The notes under the pieces: generated by a model | What the model was told of the DNA's origin: nothing | Databases searched by the model: none | The model's input: only the letters and a program-made list of their open reading frames with translations | From: Myxococcales bacterium | GTDB lineage: Bacteria; Myxococcota_A; Polyangia; Polyangiales; Polyangiaceae | DNA length: 64,000 nt | Direction of reading: 5' to 3' | Assembly (NCBI GenBank): GCA_016703425.1 | Contig: JADJCA010000029.1 | Location: forward strand, 434,001 to 498,000 | Made by a program: the position numbers and the translations under genes | Shown: in pieces, positions 27,023 through 35,531 of the stretch | How positions within the stretch are numbered: position 1 is the first letter of the stretch | Layout: the number at the start of each line of letters is the position of its first letter

Positions 27023-27283
27023 GCCGACACGGTCAGCACAGTTCGTGCCGGGGCGCGGCGCCACCGTTTCAGGCAAAAAGCTTCCCCCACTCCGCCGCGC
27101 GCTTCCGCGTTCGAGATCACAGTTCGAGTGAAGGTGCGGCCCCTCGCCGCCGCCGCCGCAGAGTTTGCCTGATCCCGGAGGGACCCCGTCTGGGCGCGGC
27201 CGTTGCTTGGGCTCCCATGCGTCGCGCGAAAGGGGCCTCCGTGGGAAGGAGGGCCGCTCGTCGGGCGTAAGAAGAAGCGTCCC

Positions 27284-27391
27284 ATGAAGCTCGTTGTCCT
27301 TCTCATCGTCTCGAACTTGCTCGTCGCCGCGGCCTTCGTGGCCGTCTCCGATGAGGGCGCCGACGAACCGCACCGCAGCGCCACGCGCTGA
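27284..27391 (+). CDS. Small single-helix membrane protein (35 residues)
   Basis: A 35-residue frame begins at ATG 27284 with a helix (LVVLLIVSNLLVAAAFVAV) and a charged tail (DEGADEPHRSATR). A purine-rich AAGAAGAAG lies 4-12 bases before it. It stops 5 bases from the end of the convergent gene. It may be a real small membrane protein or chance; composition and start favour the first. Confidence 0.42.
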   Translation: MKLVVLLIVSNLLVAAAFVAVSDEGADEPHRSATR

Positions 27392-27396
27392 CGCGG

Positions 27397-28410
27397 TCAG
27401 TAGAGGAGCGACACGGCCAGGTTGTCGGTGCGCACGGACGCCGTCGCCGGGCCCCCCACGGCCGCGCCCGAGAGCACTTGCACGGAGCGCAACCAGTCGC
27501 CGCTCGCAAACTCGTCCCGCGCCGCCACGCAGCGGGACACGGGGCCGACGCGCACGACGAGCCGCAGCGCGTCGCCCGGCAACGCGAGGCTCGCTGCATC
27601 GAGCGGATCGCCGTTGGCGTCCACCAAGGCGCACGACTGTGCCATCGCATCGAGCACCGAGCTCGGTGCGAGGATGAACTCGAGTCCCAACCAGTTGTTC
27701 TTCAGCGTGGCCTGGTCGAGATCGAGGAGCGACGTGAGCTCGACCTTCTTGGCGCCCGACACCACGGTGCGCTGTTGCAGCGTCACCTCGTAGTCGCCGT
27801 GCTTCTTTCCTTCAACGAGGATGAGGCCGATGCCCTCGCCGCGTGCGCCGTCGCCGAAGCCGATCGCGTAGAGGAACTTCTCTTCGCGCGCTGCGTCGAC
27901 GTCTTTGAAGTTGAGGTCCATGACGCGAAACTGGACCCGCACGCGAACCCCGCGCGGAAGCTGCCCTTCCGGGGAGTGGAGCTCGTGCGCCACAAAGGCC
28001 AACGCCGTGCCGGTGTCGCGCGCAATGACGGTCGACTGAAGCACACGGCTTGAGTTGCGCTCGTCGTCGACGATACCAAGGGTGTTCTCTGGCGAATCGA
28101 CGAGGCGGTTTGCCGCGCCACCGGCGCCGAGACCTCCACCATTCCATCGCGAGAGGTCGTCGCCTTCGCCTTCGAAGTCGTCGCAGAAGTCGGCTCGTGG
28201 GCAGAGCGTCGCGCAGAACGACGCGTCCGGCGCGACGGTGCACGCGTCCGTCGCGGGGCCGGCGTCGCTCAGCGCGGCGCCGTCGCCCATTCCGCGCAAG
28301 GGAAGCTCCTCGATGCTCAAGAGGCCGGCGCACGCAACGGTCATGGCGGCGCCGGCCGCTGCCAGCGACGCCACCACGACACCCATGCGCGTGCGCCCTG
28401 CTCTCCCCAA
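27397..28410 (-). CDS. Hypothetical lipoprotein, possible LamG-like fold
   Basis: A 337-residue lipoprotein. The TTG at 28410 is preferred over ATG 28386 because it adds a basic n-region (GRAGRTR) to the signal peptide, and TAGACT (plus strand 28418-28423) lies 7 bases upstream. The Cys of MTVACAG is the likely acyl site. FCDDFE followed by W-N and many beta-type segments suggest a LamG/concanavalin-like sandwich, which is a guess. Function unknown. Confidence 0.68.
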   Translation of the reverse strand: MGRAGRTRMGVVVASLAAAGAAMTVACAGLLSIEELPLRGMGDGAALSDAGPATDACTVAPDASFCATLCPRADFCDDFEGEGDDLSRWNGGGLGAGGAANRLVDSPENTLGIVDDERNSSRVLQSTVIARDTGTALAFVAHELHSPEGQLPRGVRVRVQFRVMDLNFKDVDAAREEKFLYAIGFGDGARGEGIGLILVEGKKHGDYEVTLQQRTVVSGAKKVELTSLLDLDQATLKNNWLGLEFILAPSSVLDAMAQSCALVDANGDPLDAASLALPGDALRLVVRVGPVSRCVAARDEFASGDWLRSVQVLSGAAVGGPATASVRTDNLAVSLLY

Positions 28411-28571
28411 GGCGTGGAGTCTAACGCGATCGCGGCGCCGCGCGGGAGATGGGCGAGGGAGCGCCGAGTCCGAGCTTCATGCCCGCCCTTGCGGTCCCGA
28501 CGGCCCGCGGGCGCCTCGAACGTCAACCCGGCACGTCGGGGCCGTTCACCGAAAGCGCTTCCCAGTCCGTT

Positions 28572-29411
28572 TCAAAATGCGCCGCCGAGGGTGACCGCTC
28601 CGCCTCGCGTCTTGCCCTCTTGGTCACGCAACGCGACGGGGCTGATGCCCGTGATGCGGGCGCCATCGCGGCTGGCCTTGGGTTCGCTCGGGGTGTCGCT
28701 CGAACTGTCGACGAGATCTTCGCGGTGGGGCGTGGTGGCCATGTCAACGATGGCGAGGGCGAGCGGTGCGGCGAATCCAAAAAGAAACGGACCCATGAGG
28801 TCGTCGTCCTTCTTTCCCCAGTCGACGCCGATGGCGACGCCGATGGAGGCGCCGCGGGCCGCTGAGTAGACGAGGCCTCGCGTCGTATCGCCAACGACGA
28901 GGCGCGGAATGCTTGGCACGATGGTGCTGATGGCCGTGTACCCCACGAGCGAGGCGGTCGCATCGGAGTGTGTTCGTGAATGGCCGCTGTTGATCAAGTA
29001 CGACATCCCCGAGTAGGCCATGCCCACGCCGTAGACGATGGGCGCTGCGATGAGCGCGGCCTTGCGGCCCCCGTCGGGCGCGTAGCGCTCTTGAGGCGCA
29101 ACGGCTGGGGCTACGCAGGGCGCACCCATGACGAGCGCTTGCCCGCCGGCGCGCACCTCCGTGGAATGGCCCTGCACGGTGACGGCGCTGCAGCCCACCG
29201 CCGTCATGGTCCCTCCACCCGCGACGGGGGTGATGACGGTGAGTCCGCCACTGCCCGGGGCGGCGTCGACTCGGGTGACGACGGGTTGCGGCGCGGCATG
29301 GGGAGCCGGTGCGGCCGCCGGCGGTAGCGCCGGCAGCGTCTCTTGGGCCTGAGCGGAGAGCGACGAAAGCAGGGCCACGACGCCGGCGGTGAGGGCGAGG
29401 AAGTTCTTCAC
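28572..29411 (-). CDS. Hypothetical secreted/membrane protein
   Basis: About 279 residues. A GTG at 29411 gives a signal peptide (KNFLALTAGVVALLSSLSAQA) and an Ala/Pro linker. The middle has AAVSCSAVTV-type strands, then hydrophobic segments near 170-235 (KAALIAAPIVYGVGMAYSG and PFLFGFAAPLALAIVDM) that may be membrane helices. The tail is polar. No family is recognised; the start is uncertain. Confidence 0.6.
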   Translation of the reverse strand: MKNFLALTAGVVALLSSLSAQAQETLPALPPAAAPAPHAAPQPVVTRVDAAPGSGGLTVITPVAGGGTMTAVGCSAVTVQGHSTEVRAGGQALVMGAPCVAPAVAPQERYAPDGGRKAALIAAPIVYGVGMAYSGMSYLINSGHSRTHSDATASLVGYTAISTIVPSIPRLVVGDTTRGLVYSAARGASIGVAIGVDWGKKDDDLMGPFLFGFAAPLALAIVDMATTPHREDLVDSSSDTPSEPKASRDGARITGISPVALRDQEGKTRGGAVTLGGAF

Positions 29412-29589
29412 GGCCCGCCCAGGAGCAAGCGCGATGCCATTCAGGGTTCTCGCGGACAAAGGCACAACGCCAGCCCCGGCCGTGAACGATGGGTCACGGG
29501 CTGTGCGCCCGGTGCGCCGGGCCGGCGGCATGCCGAGCTGCTCGAGGACCGGTTAGACGAACGGATAGACGAGGGGCCCCGTTCGCGAA

Positions 29590-30645
29590 TCAACGCGCCA
29601 GCCGAATGACCGACGGGCCCACGGCGACGTACACCGCGTCGGCCGCCACCATAGCGGTCGGCGTGCCGAGCTTTTCCGCCAGCACCGTCGTCGCGCCCGC
29701 GCCTGCCACCGGCACGCGGCTCACGTCGCCCGAGAGTGTGGCGAAGAAGAGATCGAGCCCCTCGGTGGCAAGTCGTGCGAGCCCCGGCACGCCCGTAACT
29801 TGTTCGGTGGCAGCGCCGCCCGAGAGGGGGATCGACACGATGGCGCCGTCTCCCGGCCTGTCGAGCGCCACGAGGGCGCGTCCTTCCACCAGGACGAGAT
29901 CGCGAGGCGTTCCGCTAGCTGCAGACCACACGTTTTCCGGGACGCCCCCCACGAGGGGCACCTTGTAGAGGCCCCCGCCGGTGGTCTGGCTCACGAGCAT
30001 GTAGACGATGCCGTCCTTGACGATGGAGCGAACCGGCGCGAAGTCACCAGGCAAACTTCCGAGCGACTGCGAGGCGCCGGCGTCGGTCTCCGAAACGCGG
30101 TCGACGTTGAGCGTCCCCAAGCTCGTCGACACGACGACCGTGGCGGCCGGTGTCGTCGACACGGCGAAGGTGCTGGCGGTCGGAAAGCCAGCGCCAACGA
30201 CCTCCGCCGCGTTCGCGCTGAACCGCACCAACGATGACGTTCCGTTGTCGTCGAGCCAGTAGAGACTCGCGCCGAAGAGCGCGAGGTCGCGCGGTGACGT
30301 ACCACCAAGGGCGACGGGCTCAAGCGGCGCAAGCGCCGTCGCAACCGCCGCTGCCCGTGGCGCGCGCGCGAGCACTCCCGTGGAGACCCCGCCGTCGGCC
30401 GGTGAATCCACGTAAACGACGTAGATCTCGCTCGCCGCAACCACGAGGCCGCGAAGTGTTGACGGTGCGGTCACGATGGCGCGCTGCGGGGTCGTTGCAG
30501 CGTCACCGACCGGGGGGGACGACGTGCCGCCTCCGCCGACGGTCCCGCCGCCCGGCTCGTTGGTCAAAGGCGGCGGCCGAGCCGCGTCTTTGGTGCACGC
30601 GAGACCTAGGGCCGCCATCAAGAGGCAAGCGAAGCGACTCTTCAT
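29590..30645 (-). CDS. Beta-propeller-like lipoprotein
   Basis: A 351-residue lipoprotein: signal peptide to ALGLACTK, a Gly/Pro linker, then repeated units of about 45 residues, each with an aromatic strand and a hydrophobic strand (IYVVYVDSP, LYWLDDNG, IVYMLVS, LFFATLSG, VYVAVG). The pattern fits a propeller of about six blades, as in many myxobacterial surface lipoproteins. Binding partner unknown. Confidence 0.68.
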   Translation of the reverse strand: MKSRFACLLMAALGLACTKDAARPPPLTNEPGGGTVGGGGTSSPPVGDAATTPQRAIVTAPSTLRGLVVAASEIYVVYVDSPADGGVSTGVLARAPRAAAVATALAPLEPVALGGTSPRDLALFGASLYWLDDNGTSSLVRFSANAAEVVGAGFPTASTFAVSTTPAATVVVSTSLGTLNVDRVSETDAGASQSLGSLPGDFAPVRSIVKDGIVYMLVSQTTGGGLYKVPLVGGVPENVWSAASGTPRDLVLVEGRALVALDRPGDGAIVSIPLSGGAATEQVTGVPGLARLATEGLDLFFATLSGDVSRVPVAGAGATTVLAEKLGTPTAMVAADAVYVAVGPSVIRLAR

Positions 30646-30707
30646 GGCCACAGCGTTGAGCACGAACGGCGGGAGGTCAAATCACTCTCGAACCGCCGCT
30701 CGTTTGT

Positions 30708-32690
30708 TCACCGGAGGTCGACGACGCGGAGCGTGCGCGGCAACGTGTGGGTCACGTGATCGACGCTCGTGGCCTCGGACGACCAAAAGGTCTCCTTCGT
30801 GGAGAGGATGATCTGACGGGCCACGTCCCTTCGCCTCAAGACCTCCTCCTCCGTGGCTGCGGCGTCTTTTGGGAGCGTTCGGAGCGCGAGCCGCGCGAGC
30901 AAGCCCGCGTCGCGGCCCAGCGCCACGCGCCAAGTCGGCACGCTGCCGAGCGTCGCCACAAACGCGTCGAGGTCGGCGCGAGCGGAGGCGCCCGGTCGGC
31001 GAACGCGTCCGGCGCCTTTGCGCTCGCGTTCCCGCTCGCCAGTCATAAGGCCACCGGCTTGCGGTCGAACCAGCGTACGCGAGGCGCCGTCCCCGGTGCT
31101 CGGCAAGAGAGGAATGAACCCGGCGCCGGCGCTGAGCACGCTGGCCGCCGTAGCACCGCGTTCGACTCGGCCTGTGGCTTCGAGCGTGAAGGCGACAAGG
31201 GCGCCGTCGAGGTGTCCGATCTCGCGCAAGAGCGCGCGGCCGCAAGAGTCGGGGCCCGCCACGAGCCAAGTGCGAAACTTCTCCTTCTCCCAAGCGTCGA
31301 CGGGGAAGCGCGCGTCGGCGCCTTGCGCTTCCTCGATCTCGCACGGGGCAGGCTGGAACAGCTCGAACTTGCTCTTTCGACTCGCGAGCGTGGCTGCGAC
31401 GGCTCCAAGGCTGGCGCGGTCGGACACGATCGCGATCTTCGATTCACGCCGAGCCGCCAGCGCACTGGCGAGGAGCTCGGTGACGCGCTCCACCGGCTCG
31501 CCGAGCACGAAGGAGCTGGTGCGAGGCTTCGTCTTCGACGGCGCCGCGAGCGCGATAACGACGACGCCGGTGGCCTCCGACCAGCGGACGGCCCGCTCCG
31601 CCGCGGCCTCGTCGAAGCCGGCCACGATGACGCCGGCGCCCTCCGCCGCCAGCTCTTCGAGCTTCGACTCGAGCTCGCCTCGCTTGCCACTGTCGTCGCG
31701 AGTGGCGAGGCGTGTTTCGTCGCCCGAGGTCTCGGAGGCTCGCGGCAGCTCGAGGGCCCAGGCCATGCCGCGCGCCACGTCGCCGGCGGCGTCGCGAAGC
31801 GAGGACGATGAGGTCGGCAGCACGAGTCCGACGGTGCGGCCGATGAACGCCGTCCCGCCGGCCTGCCGCGTCGCCAGCTCGGCGACAAGGATCTCGGTGC
31901 TGTCGTCGAGCACCGCGCCCGCGTTGGCGTCAACGAGCCACTGGGCCAGCTTCGCGTCGTTTTGTTCGACGGCAAACTCGGCCACGCGCGCCGTCACGAG
32001 GCGCTGCAGGTCTCGGCCGTAGCCCGCGGGCGCGTCCTTGCGCCGCATGGCCGTGAGCGCAGGCACGAGCACCGCGCCGTTCATGCGCGCGACGCTCGCT
32101 CGCACGCGCTCGCGAACGGCGTCCTTGTCGGCTGGTTCGGCGTTGCGGATCCACGCGTCCATGTAGGCGAGCGCTTCGTATTCGCGCCGCGCCTCCAGCG
32201 CCGCGAGCACGATGGCTTCGTCCGTTCGCTCCCGCGCGTCGCGATCCGCCATCTTGCCGGCGAGCGGTCGCAATCGTTCGAGGGCGTCGCCGGGGCGACC
32301 GCGGGCCCGCTCGGCCTCGGCCCGCGCGACCTCGGCGAAGTCTCTCGTGGCGCCCGTTGGCAGCTTCGTGAGCGCGACCAGCTCGCGTTCCGCTCGCTGA
32401 AGATCGCCCGCGTCGAGGTAGACGAGCGCGAGATACACGCGCGCCAAGGGCGAAGCGCCGTCGGAAGGGAACCTTAGGAGGAACCGCTCGAGGCGATCGC
32501 GGAGCTCGATGCGACCCTCGAGGGTGCGCGTGCGCCACGCGGCGCGAATCTCCGCGAGCTCATAGGACGCGCCGGCGCTGGTCGCCAACGAGGGGGTCGG
32601 TGTGTCGCGGGCACCTCGGCCCGCACCGCACGCGGCCAAGGCCGTCAAGAACCCGGCAGCGAGGAGCGCTTTCCCCTTCCTTTTTCCCAC
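30708..32690 (-). CDS. Lipoprotein with TPR domain and type-1 periplasmic-binding fold (LpoA-like layout)
   Basis: A 660-residue lipoprotein (lipobox LAAC, C20). Residues 45-270 are helical TPR-like repeats (YLDAGDLQRAERELV). Residues 290-590 look like a type-1 periplasmic-binding domain: TVGLVLPTSSSS opens it and GVIVAGFDEAAAE, KIAIVSD and LDGALVAF are strand-turn elements. TPR followed by a PBP1 fold is the layout of LpoA, which activates penicillin-binding protein 1A in gamma-proteobacteria. Sequence identity cannot be judged, so the role in wall synthesis is inference. It is divergent from the next gene with 6 bases between starts. Confidence 0.72.
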   Translation of the reverse strand: MGKRKGKALLAAGFLTALAACGAGRGARDTPTPSLATSAGASYELAEIRAAWRTRTLEGRIELRDRLERFLLRFPSDGASPLARVYLALVYLDAGDLQRAERELVALTKLPTGATRDFAEVARAEAERARGRPGDALERLRPLAGKMADRDARERTDEAIVLAALEARREYEALAYMDAWIRNAEPADKDAVRERVRASVARMNGAVLVPALTAMRRKDAPAGYGRDLQRLVTARVAEFAVEQNDAKLAQWLVDANAGAVLDDSTEILVAELATRQAGGTAFIGRTVGLVLPTSSSSLRDAAGDVARGMAWALELPRASETSGDETRLATRDDSGKRGELESKLEELAAEGAGVIVAGFDEAAAERAVRWSEATGVVVIALAAPSKTKPRTSSFVLGEPVERVTELLASALAARRESKIAIVSDRASLGAVAATLASRKSKFELFQPAPCEIEEAQGADARFPVDAWEKEKFRTWLVAGPDSCGRALLREIGHLDGALVAFTLEATGRVERGATAASVLSAGAGFIPLLPSTGDGASRTLVRPQAGGLMTGERERERKGAGRVRRPGASARADLDAFVATLGSVPTWRVALGRDAGLLARLALRTLPKDAAATEEEVLRRRDVARQIILSTKETFWSSEATSVDHVTHTLPRTLRVVDLR

Positions 32691-32696
32691 GGCGGC

Positions 32697-33389
32697 ATGG
32701 ATCGTATTCGCATCGACATGGCCCTGGAAGAAGAGAAGACGAACGCGCCTCGCGGCTACGGGTCCGGCGCGGCTTGGTCGCTCGAAACGGCGGGGCTATT
32801 GGGGCTCGTCGTCCTGGCATCGGCGTTGTCTTGGGCCGTGTTGCGCGGGCCCGTGTCGACGGAGACCTTCGTCCGCGCCGTCGCGCGAATGCCGCGGCTC
32901 CTGGTCCTCGTCCTCGTGCCGCTCTTGGCGGCGCCCCACTTGCTTCGGGCCTTTGCGCCGCCGCCAGCGTCGCCCGCGCTGGCGGCGCGGCTCCTCGCCC
33001 CCTTTGCCGGGCTCTTCGCCTTGCTGCTCGCCGCGGTGCCCTTTCAGCCACCCCCTCGGCAGGCGTGGGCGTCGCTCGAGCGGACCGTTTCGTCCGTCAT
33101 CGGCGGGGTTCCCGTGAGCGGCCTCATGGTGCTCGTGCTCGCCGCGGCGACCTGTTTCGCGCTGGCGCGCCTCGTCGTTCAGCGCGCCTTCGGAGGCCGT
33201 GCTCCTCTGGCGCCGCGCGACCGCGTGGCGCTCTTGTGCGTCGTGACTGCGTTGCTCCTGACGCTGCCGGCGAGCGCGACGGTCTTTCTGGCGACCGGCA
33301 GCAAATGGCTACCCATCGATGCTGACGAGCTTTGGTCGCCCTCACCGGGCGCGACGGAGCCTTGCGCGACGACGGCCGCCCCTCGGTAA
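32697..33389 (+). CDS. Hypothetical multi-helix membrane protein
   Basis: A 230-residue protein with five likely helices: about residues 28-46, 66-82, 97-115, 141-160 and 176-197. It opens with a charged cytoplasmic segment and ends with an acidic Ser/Pro/Thr tail. No motif is recognised. Its start is 6 bases from that of the divergent LpoA-like gene, so the two have overlapping control signals. Confidence 0.62.
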   Translation: MDRIRIDMALEEEKTNAPRGYGSGAAWSLETAGLLGLVVLASALSWAVLRGPVSTETFVRAVARMPRLLVLVLVPLLAAPHLLRAFAPPPASPALAARLLAPFAGLFALLLAAVPFQPPPRQAWASLERTVSSVIGGVPVSGLMVLVLAAATCFALARLVVQRAFGGRAPLAPRDRVALLCVVTALLLTLPASATVFLATGSKWLPIDADELWSPSPGATEPCATTAAPR

Positions 33390-33424
33390 CGTCCGCTCGC
33401 ACCACCGTGTATGCTGAGGCTCCC

Positions 33425-34183
33425 TTGCGCTTCGTAGCCGCTATCGCCGCGCTGATGCTCGCGTCGCCTTGCGCCCTCTGGCCGAGCGTGGCCTTCGCGC
33501 AGGAAGACGACGACGCGCCGGCGGAAGCTCCCAAAGCGCCGACGCCAGCCGCGCCTTCGCCTGCGGCGACCGGCGGCGTCTCGGTCTCGGCGCAGAGGCC
33601 TGACGCGCTTGCCCTCGGTATCGACAGCGGTCCGCCGCCGGAGGCTCCCCCCGCGAGGCCTTGGTCTAAGGGCCTCGTCGTGGAAGGTTCGCTCGGGGCG
33701 CTCGGCTACCTCGGCGCCTTCCGGCGCCTCGCGAGCACCGCATTCATGCAGCGTGTCCAGGTGGGCTATGAGCTCTTCGGTTGGCTCATGGTCTTTGGCG
33801 GCGGCGAGCTCGCGCTCACCGACACAAGCGTCGGCCAAGACACGAGCAAGACGCGCGCGTTTCCGCTCTGGGGGTTTGACGGCGGGGCTCGGCTCACGGT
33901 GCGTCCCACGGCGCGCGTTGGGCTCTTCGCGCAAGGCAGCGTCGGTCTCATGAAGGCGGACGTGCCCGCCAACGCGCTCGGCGTCTTGGGTTTTCCTGAC
34001 ACCGAGTCGCTGGCCCCGTCTTTCGGTGGCCGCCTTGGCGTCGAGTGGTACCAGGTCGACCGTCACATGGCCTTTGGTCTCGCCGGCGGCCCGCGACTCG
34101 CGACGGGCTTCGAGCGCAACTACGGCAAGGGCGACACGCCGCTCATGGTCGATGGCGCGCTGACCTTGCGCTACACGTTCTGA
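33425..34183 (+). CDS. Outer-membrane beta-barrel-like protein
   Basis: A 252-residue exported protein. The TTG at 33425 gives a good signal peptide (RFVAAIAALMLASP...AFAQ) and follows GAGG at 5 bases spacing; TATGCT is a possible -10. A Pro/Ala linker leads to about 170 residues of alternating amphipathic strands with Gly and aromatic girdles (VEGSLGALGYLGAFRRL, LTLRYTF at the end), typical of an 8-strand barrel. Loose likeness to CglE-type motility barrels is noted but not relied on. Confidence 0.68.
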   Translation: MRFVAAIAALMLASPCALWPSVAFAQEDDDAPAEAPKAPTPAAPSPAATGGVSVSAQRPDALALGIDSGPPPEAPPARPWSKGLVVEGSLGALGYLGAFRRLASTAFMQRVQVGYELFGWLMVFGGGELALTDTSVGQDTSKTRAFPLWGFDGGARLTVRPTARVGLFAQGSVGLMKADVPANALGVLGFPDTESLAPSFGGRLGVEWYQVDRHMAFGLAGGPRLATGFERNYGKGDTPLMVDGALTLRYTF

Positions 34184-34207
34184 GGCGGCTTCGGGCAGCG
34201 TTCCGCC

Positions 34208-34319
34208 CGTGTTGGCCCTCGCGAGCCGAAGCGCGAGCGCGTTCCATTGCTCCCGCCTTTGCTCTACCGTGATCGCCGCTCCGCGCCGCCAGACGAGGAA
34301 CGCGCGCGGGGCCAACACG
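34208..34319 (+). ncRNA. Predicted structured leader RNA (three-way junction) before a lipoprotein gene
   Basis: The 142-base gap contains nested perfect pairings. P1 is 11 bp between 34208-34218 and 34309-34319. Directly inside, 34219-34223 pairs with 34232-34236 (5 bp, 8-base loop). Directly after it, P2 is 9 bp between 34237-34245 and 34297-34305, enclosing 51 mostly C-rich bases. The three helices meet with joins of 0, 0 and 3 bases. The last base of P1 is the first G of GAGG (34319-34322), the SD of the lipoprotein ATG at 34326. Pairings were checked base by base. A cis-acting translational regulator or riboswitch-like element is inferred; the ligand is unknown. Confidence 0.55.
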
Positions 34320-34325
34320 AGGCAA

Positions 34326-35000
34326 ATGATGGATACGCGCAATTTGGGACGGCTCTCAGGGGTCGTCGGCTTGGTCGTCGCGCTCGCCGGATGCTCCAAG
34401 GATGAACCAAAAACTGAGGCGGCTCCGGCGAAGAGCGCGAGCGCGGCGCCCGCCGCATCGGCGCCCGTGGCGACGGCAACGCCAAGCGTGACCGCCAGCG
34501 CGCCGCCGGCTCCGTCGGGACCGATCCACGAGTGCCCCAAGGGCTCGTCGGGCGACGCAACCTTCGCGAAGCCCTGCGAGGCGAAGGGCACGGCTCGCAT
34601 GATGGAGGTCGCCTGGACGGGTAAGACCGACGAGAAGGGGCCGCAGTTTCGCGTGAAGAACAACGGCACCGCGGTCATCCTCTACGGAAAGATCGCCGTC
34701 TACTTCTACGACAAGGCCGGCAAGCAGCTCGAGGTCAAGGACGCCACCAACCCCTCGAAGCCCGCGCCGTATCACCAATGCTCCGGCAACATGTTCGGCG
34801 GCGTCATGAAGGGCGGCGAGAAGGCCGTCTTGTGGTTCTCGTGCGTGAAGAAGGAACACGTGCCCGAGGGAACAGCGGCCATCGAGGCTGAGTTTCCGAT
34901 GGTGGGCTTCGCCGACGCGACCGAGAAGAAGAGTGAGTACTACTGGAAGAACGCCGACCTCACGCCGGACGCGCGCCCCAAGGGTGGCATCAAGAAGTAG
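34326..35000 (+). CDS. Hypothetical lipoprotein behind a structured leader
   Basis: A 224-residue lipoprotein. ATG 34326 or 34329 gives RLSGVVGLVVALAGCSK with the acylated Cys, then a Ser/Ala/Pro linker of about 45 residues. The folded domain begins at HECPKGSSG and contains three Cys, an FRVKNNGTAVILYGKIAVYFYDKAGK strand-rich centre and MVGFAD near the end; it recalls FxLYD-type immunoglobulin-like folds. The GAGG SD is adjacent to the RNA fold, so its translation may be controlled by RNA structure. Confidence 0.75.
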   Translation: MMDTRNLGRLSGVVGLVVALAGCSKDEPKTEAAPAKSASAAPAASAPVATATPSVTASAPPAPSGPIHECPKGSSGDATFAKPCEAKGTARMMEVAWTGKTDEKGPQFRVKNNGTAVILYGKIAVYFYDKAGKQLEVKDATNPSKPAPYHQCSGNMFGGVMKGGEKAVLWFSCVKKEHVPEGTAAIEAEFPMVGFADATEKKSEYYWKNADLTPDARPKGGIKK

Positions 35001-35027
35001 CGGCTCCCGGCGACCGGGCCCCGAGCG

Positions 35028-35531
35028 CTACCGCTGGGGTTTCGGTCGCCGCGCGCGCCGGTCCGCTTCCTTGTAGGCAAGGACGAGGTTGCGGAACGCT
35101 TCGTTCGTTCCGCCGTGATCGGGGTGCACCAGGAGGGCTCGCCTCCGAAAGGCGAGCCTCAGCTCGTCGCGGCTCGCGCTCTGGGGGACGCCGAGGACGC
35201 TCCACACGCTTTCCGCGTCGCCTCGTGGCTCGGTGTCGCGCGCCTCTCGGCTGCGCGCGCCCGGCATGCTGCCCTCTCCCAGCCAAGCGGCATGGCCGCG
35301 CATGACGCGGAGCCATGCGCGGGCCCACTCGGGCTCGATGAGCGCCGCGGTGCCACCTGCCGCGGCGGTCGCCTTCGCCAGCGCGGCTTCGTGAGAAGGT
35401 TCACCTCCGCCCGAGAGGTCGGGCCTTCGGAACGGCGACACGCGCGGCGGCCCGCTCGTCCACACGGCCCAAACGAAGCGCTTTCGCTTCGTCGAAGCGA
35501 TGGAGCACTGGGCGACGAAGAGAGCCGTCAC
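35028..35531 (-). CDS. J-domain (DnaJ-like) protein
   Basis: A 167-residue protein whose C-terminal 60 residues are a J domain: VWSVLGVPQSASRDELRLAFRR, then the invariant HPD at 136-138, and FRNLVLAYKEADRR. J domains stimulate Hsp70 (DnaK) ATPase. The first 108 residues match no substrate-binding domain of DnaJ, so it is a type III J protein. Its GTG overlaps the stop of the GH35-like gene by 4 bases (GTGA), so it is the last gene of the AmgK operon. Confidence 0.85.
   Translation of the reverse strand: MTALFVAQCSIASTKRKRFVWAVWTSGPPRVSPFRRPDLSGGGEPSHEAALAKATAAAGGTAALIEPEWARAWLRVMRGHAAWLGEGSMPGARSREARDTEPRGDAESVWSVLGVPQSASRDELRLAFRRRALLVHPDHGGTNEAFRNLVLAYKEADRRARRPKPQR

Noticed and set aside
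24183..27172. Long plus-strand frames opposite the methyltransferase and lipoprotein genes
   Set aside because: Arg-rich and motif-free, while the minus-strand genes show signal peptides and methyltransferase motifs.
27069..27172. Inverted repeat TCAGGCAAA / TTTGCCTGA 86 bases apart
   Set aside because: A single 9-bp match over this distance in a 260-base gap has a fair chance of arising at random, and no second helix nests with it.
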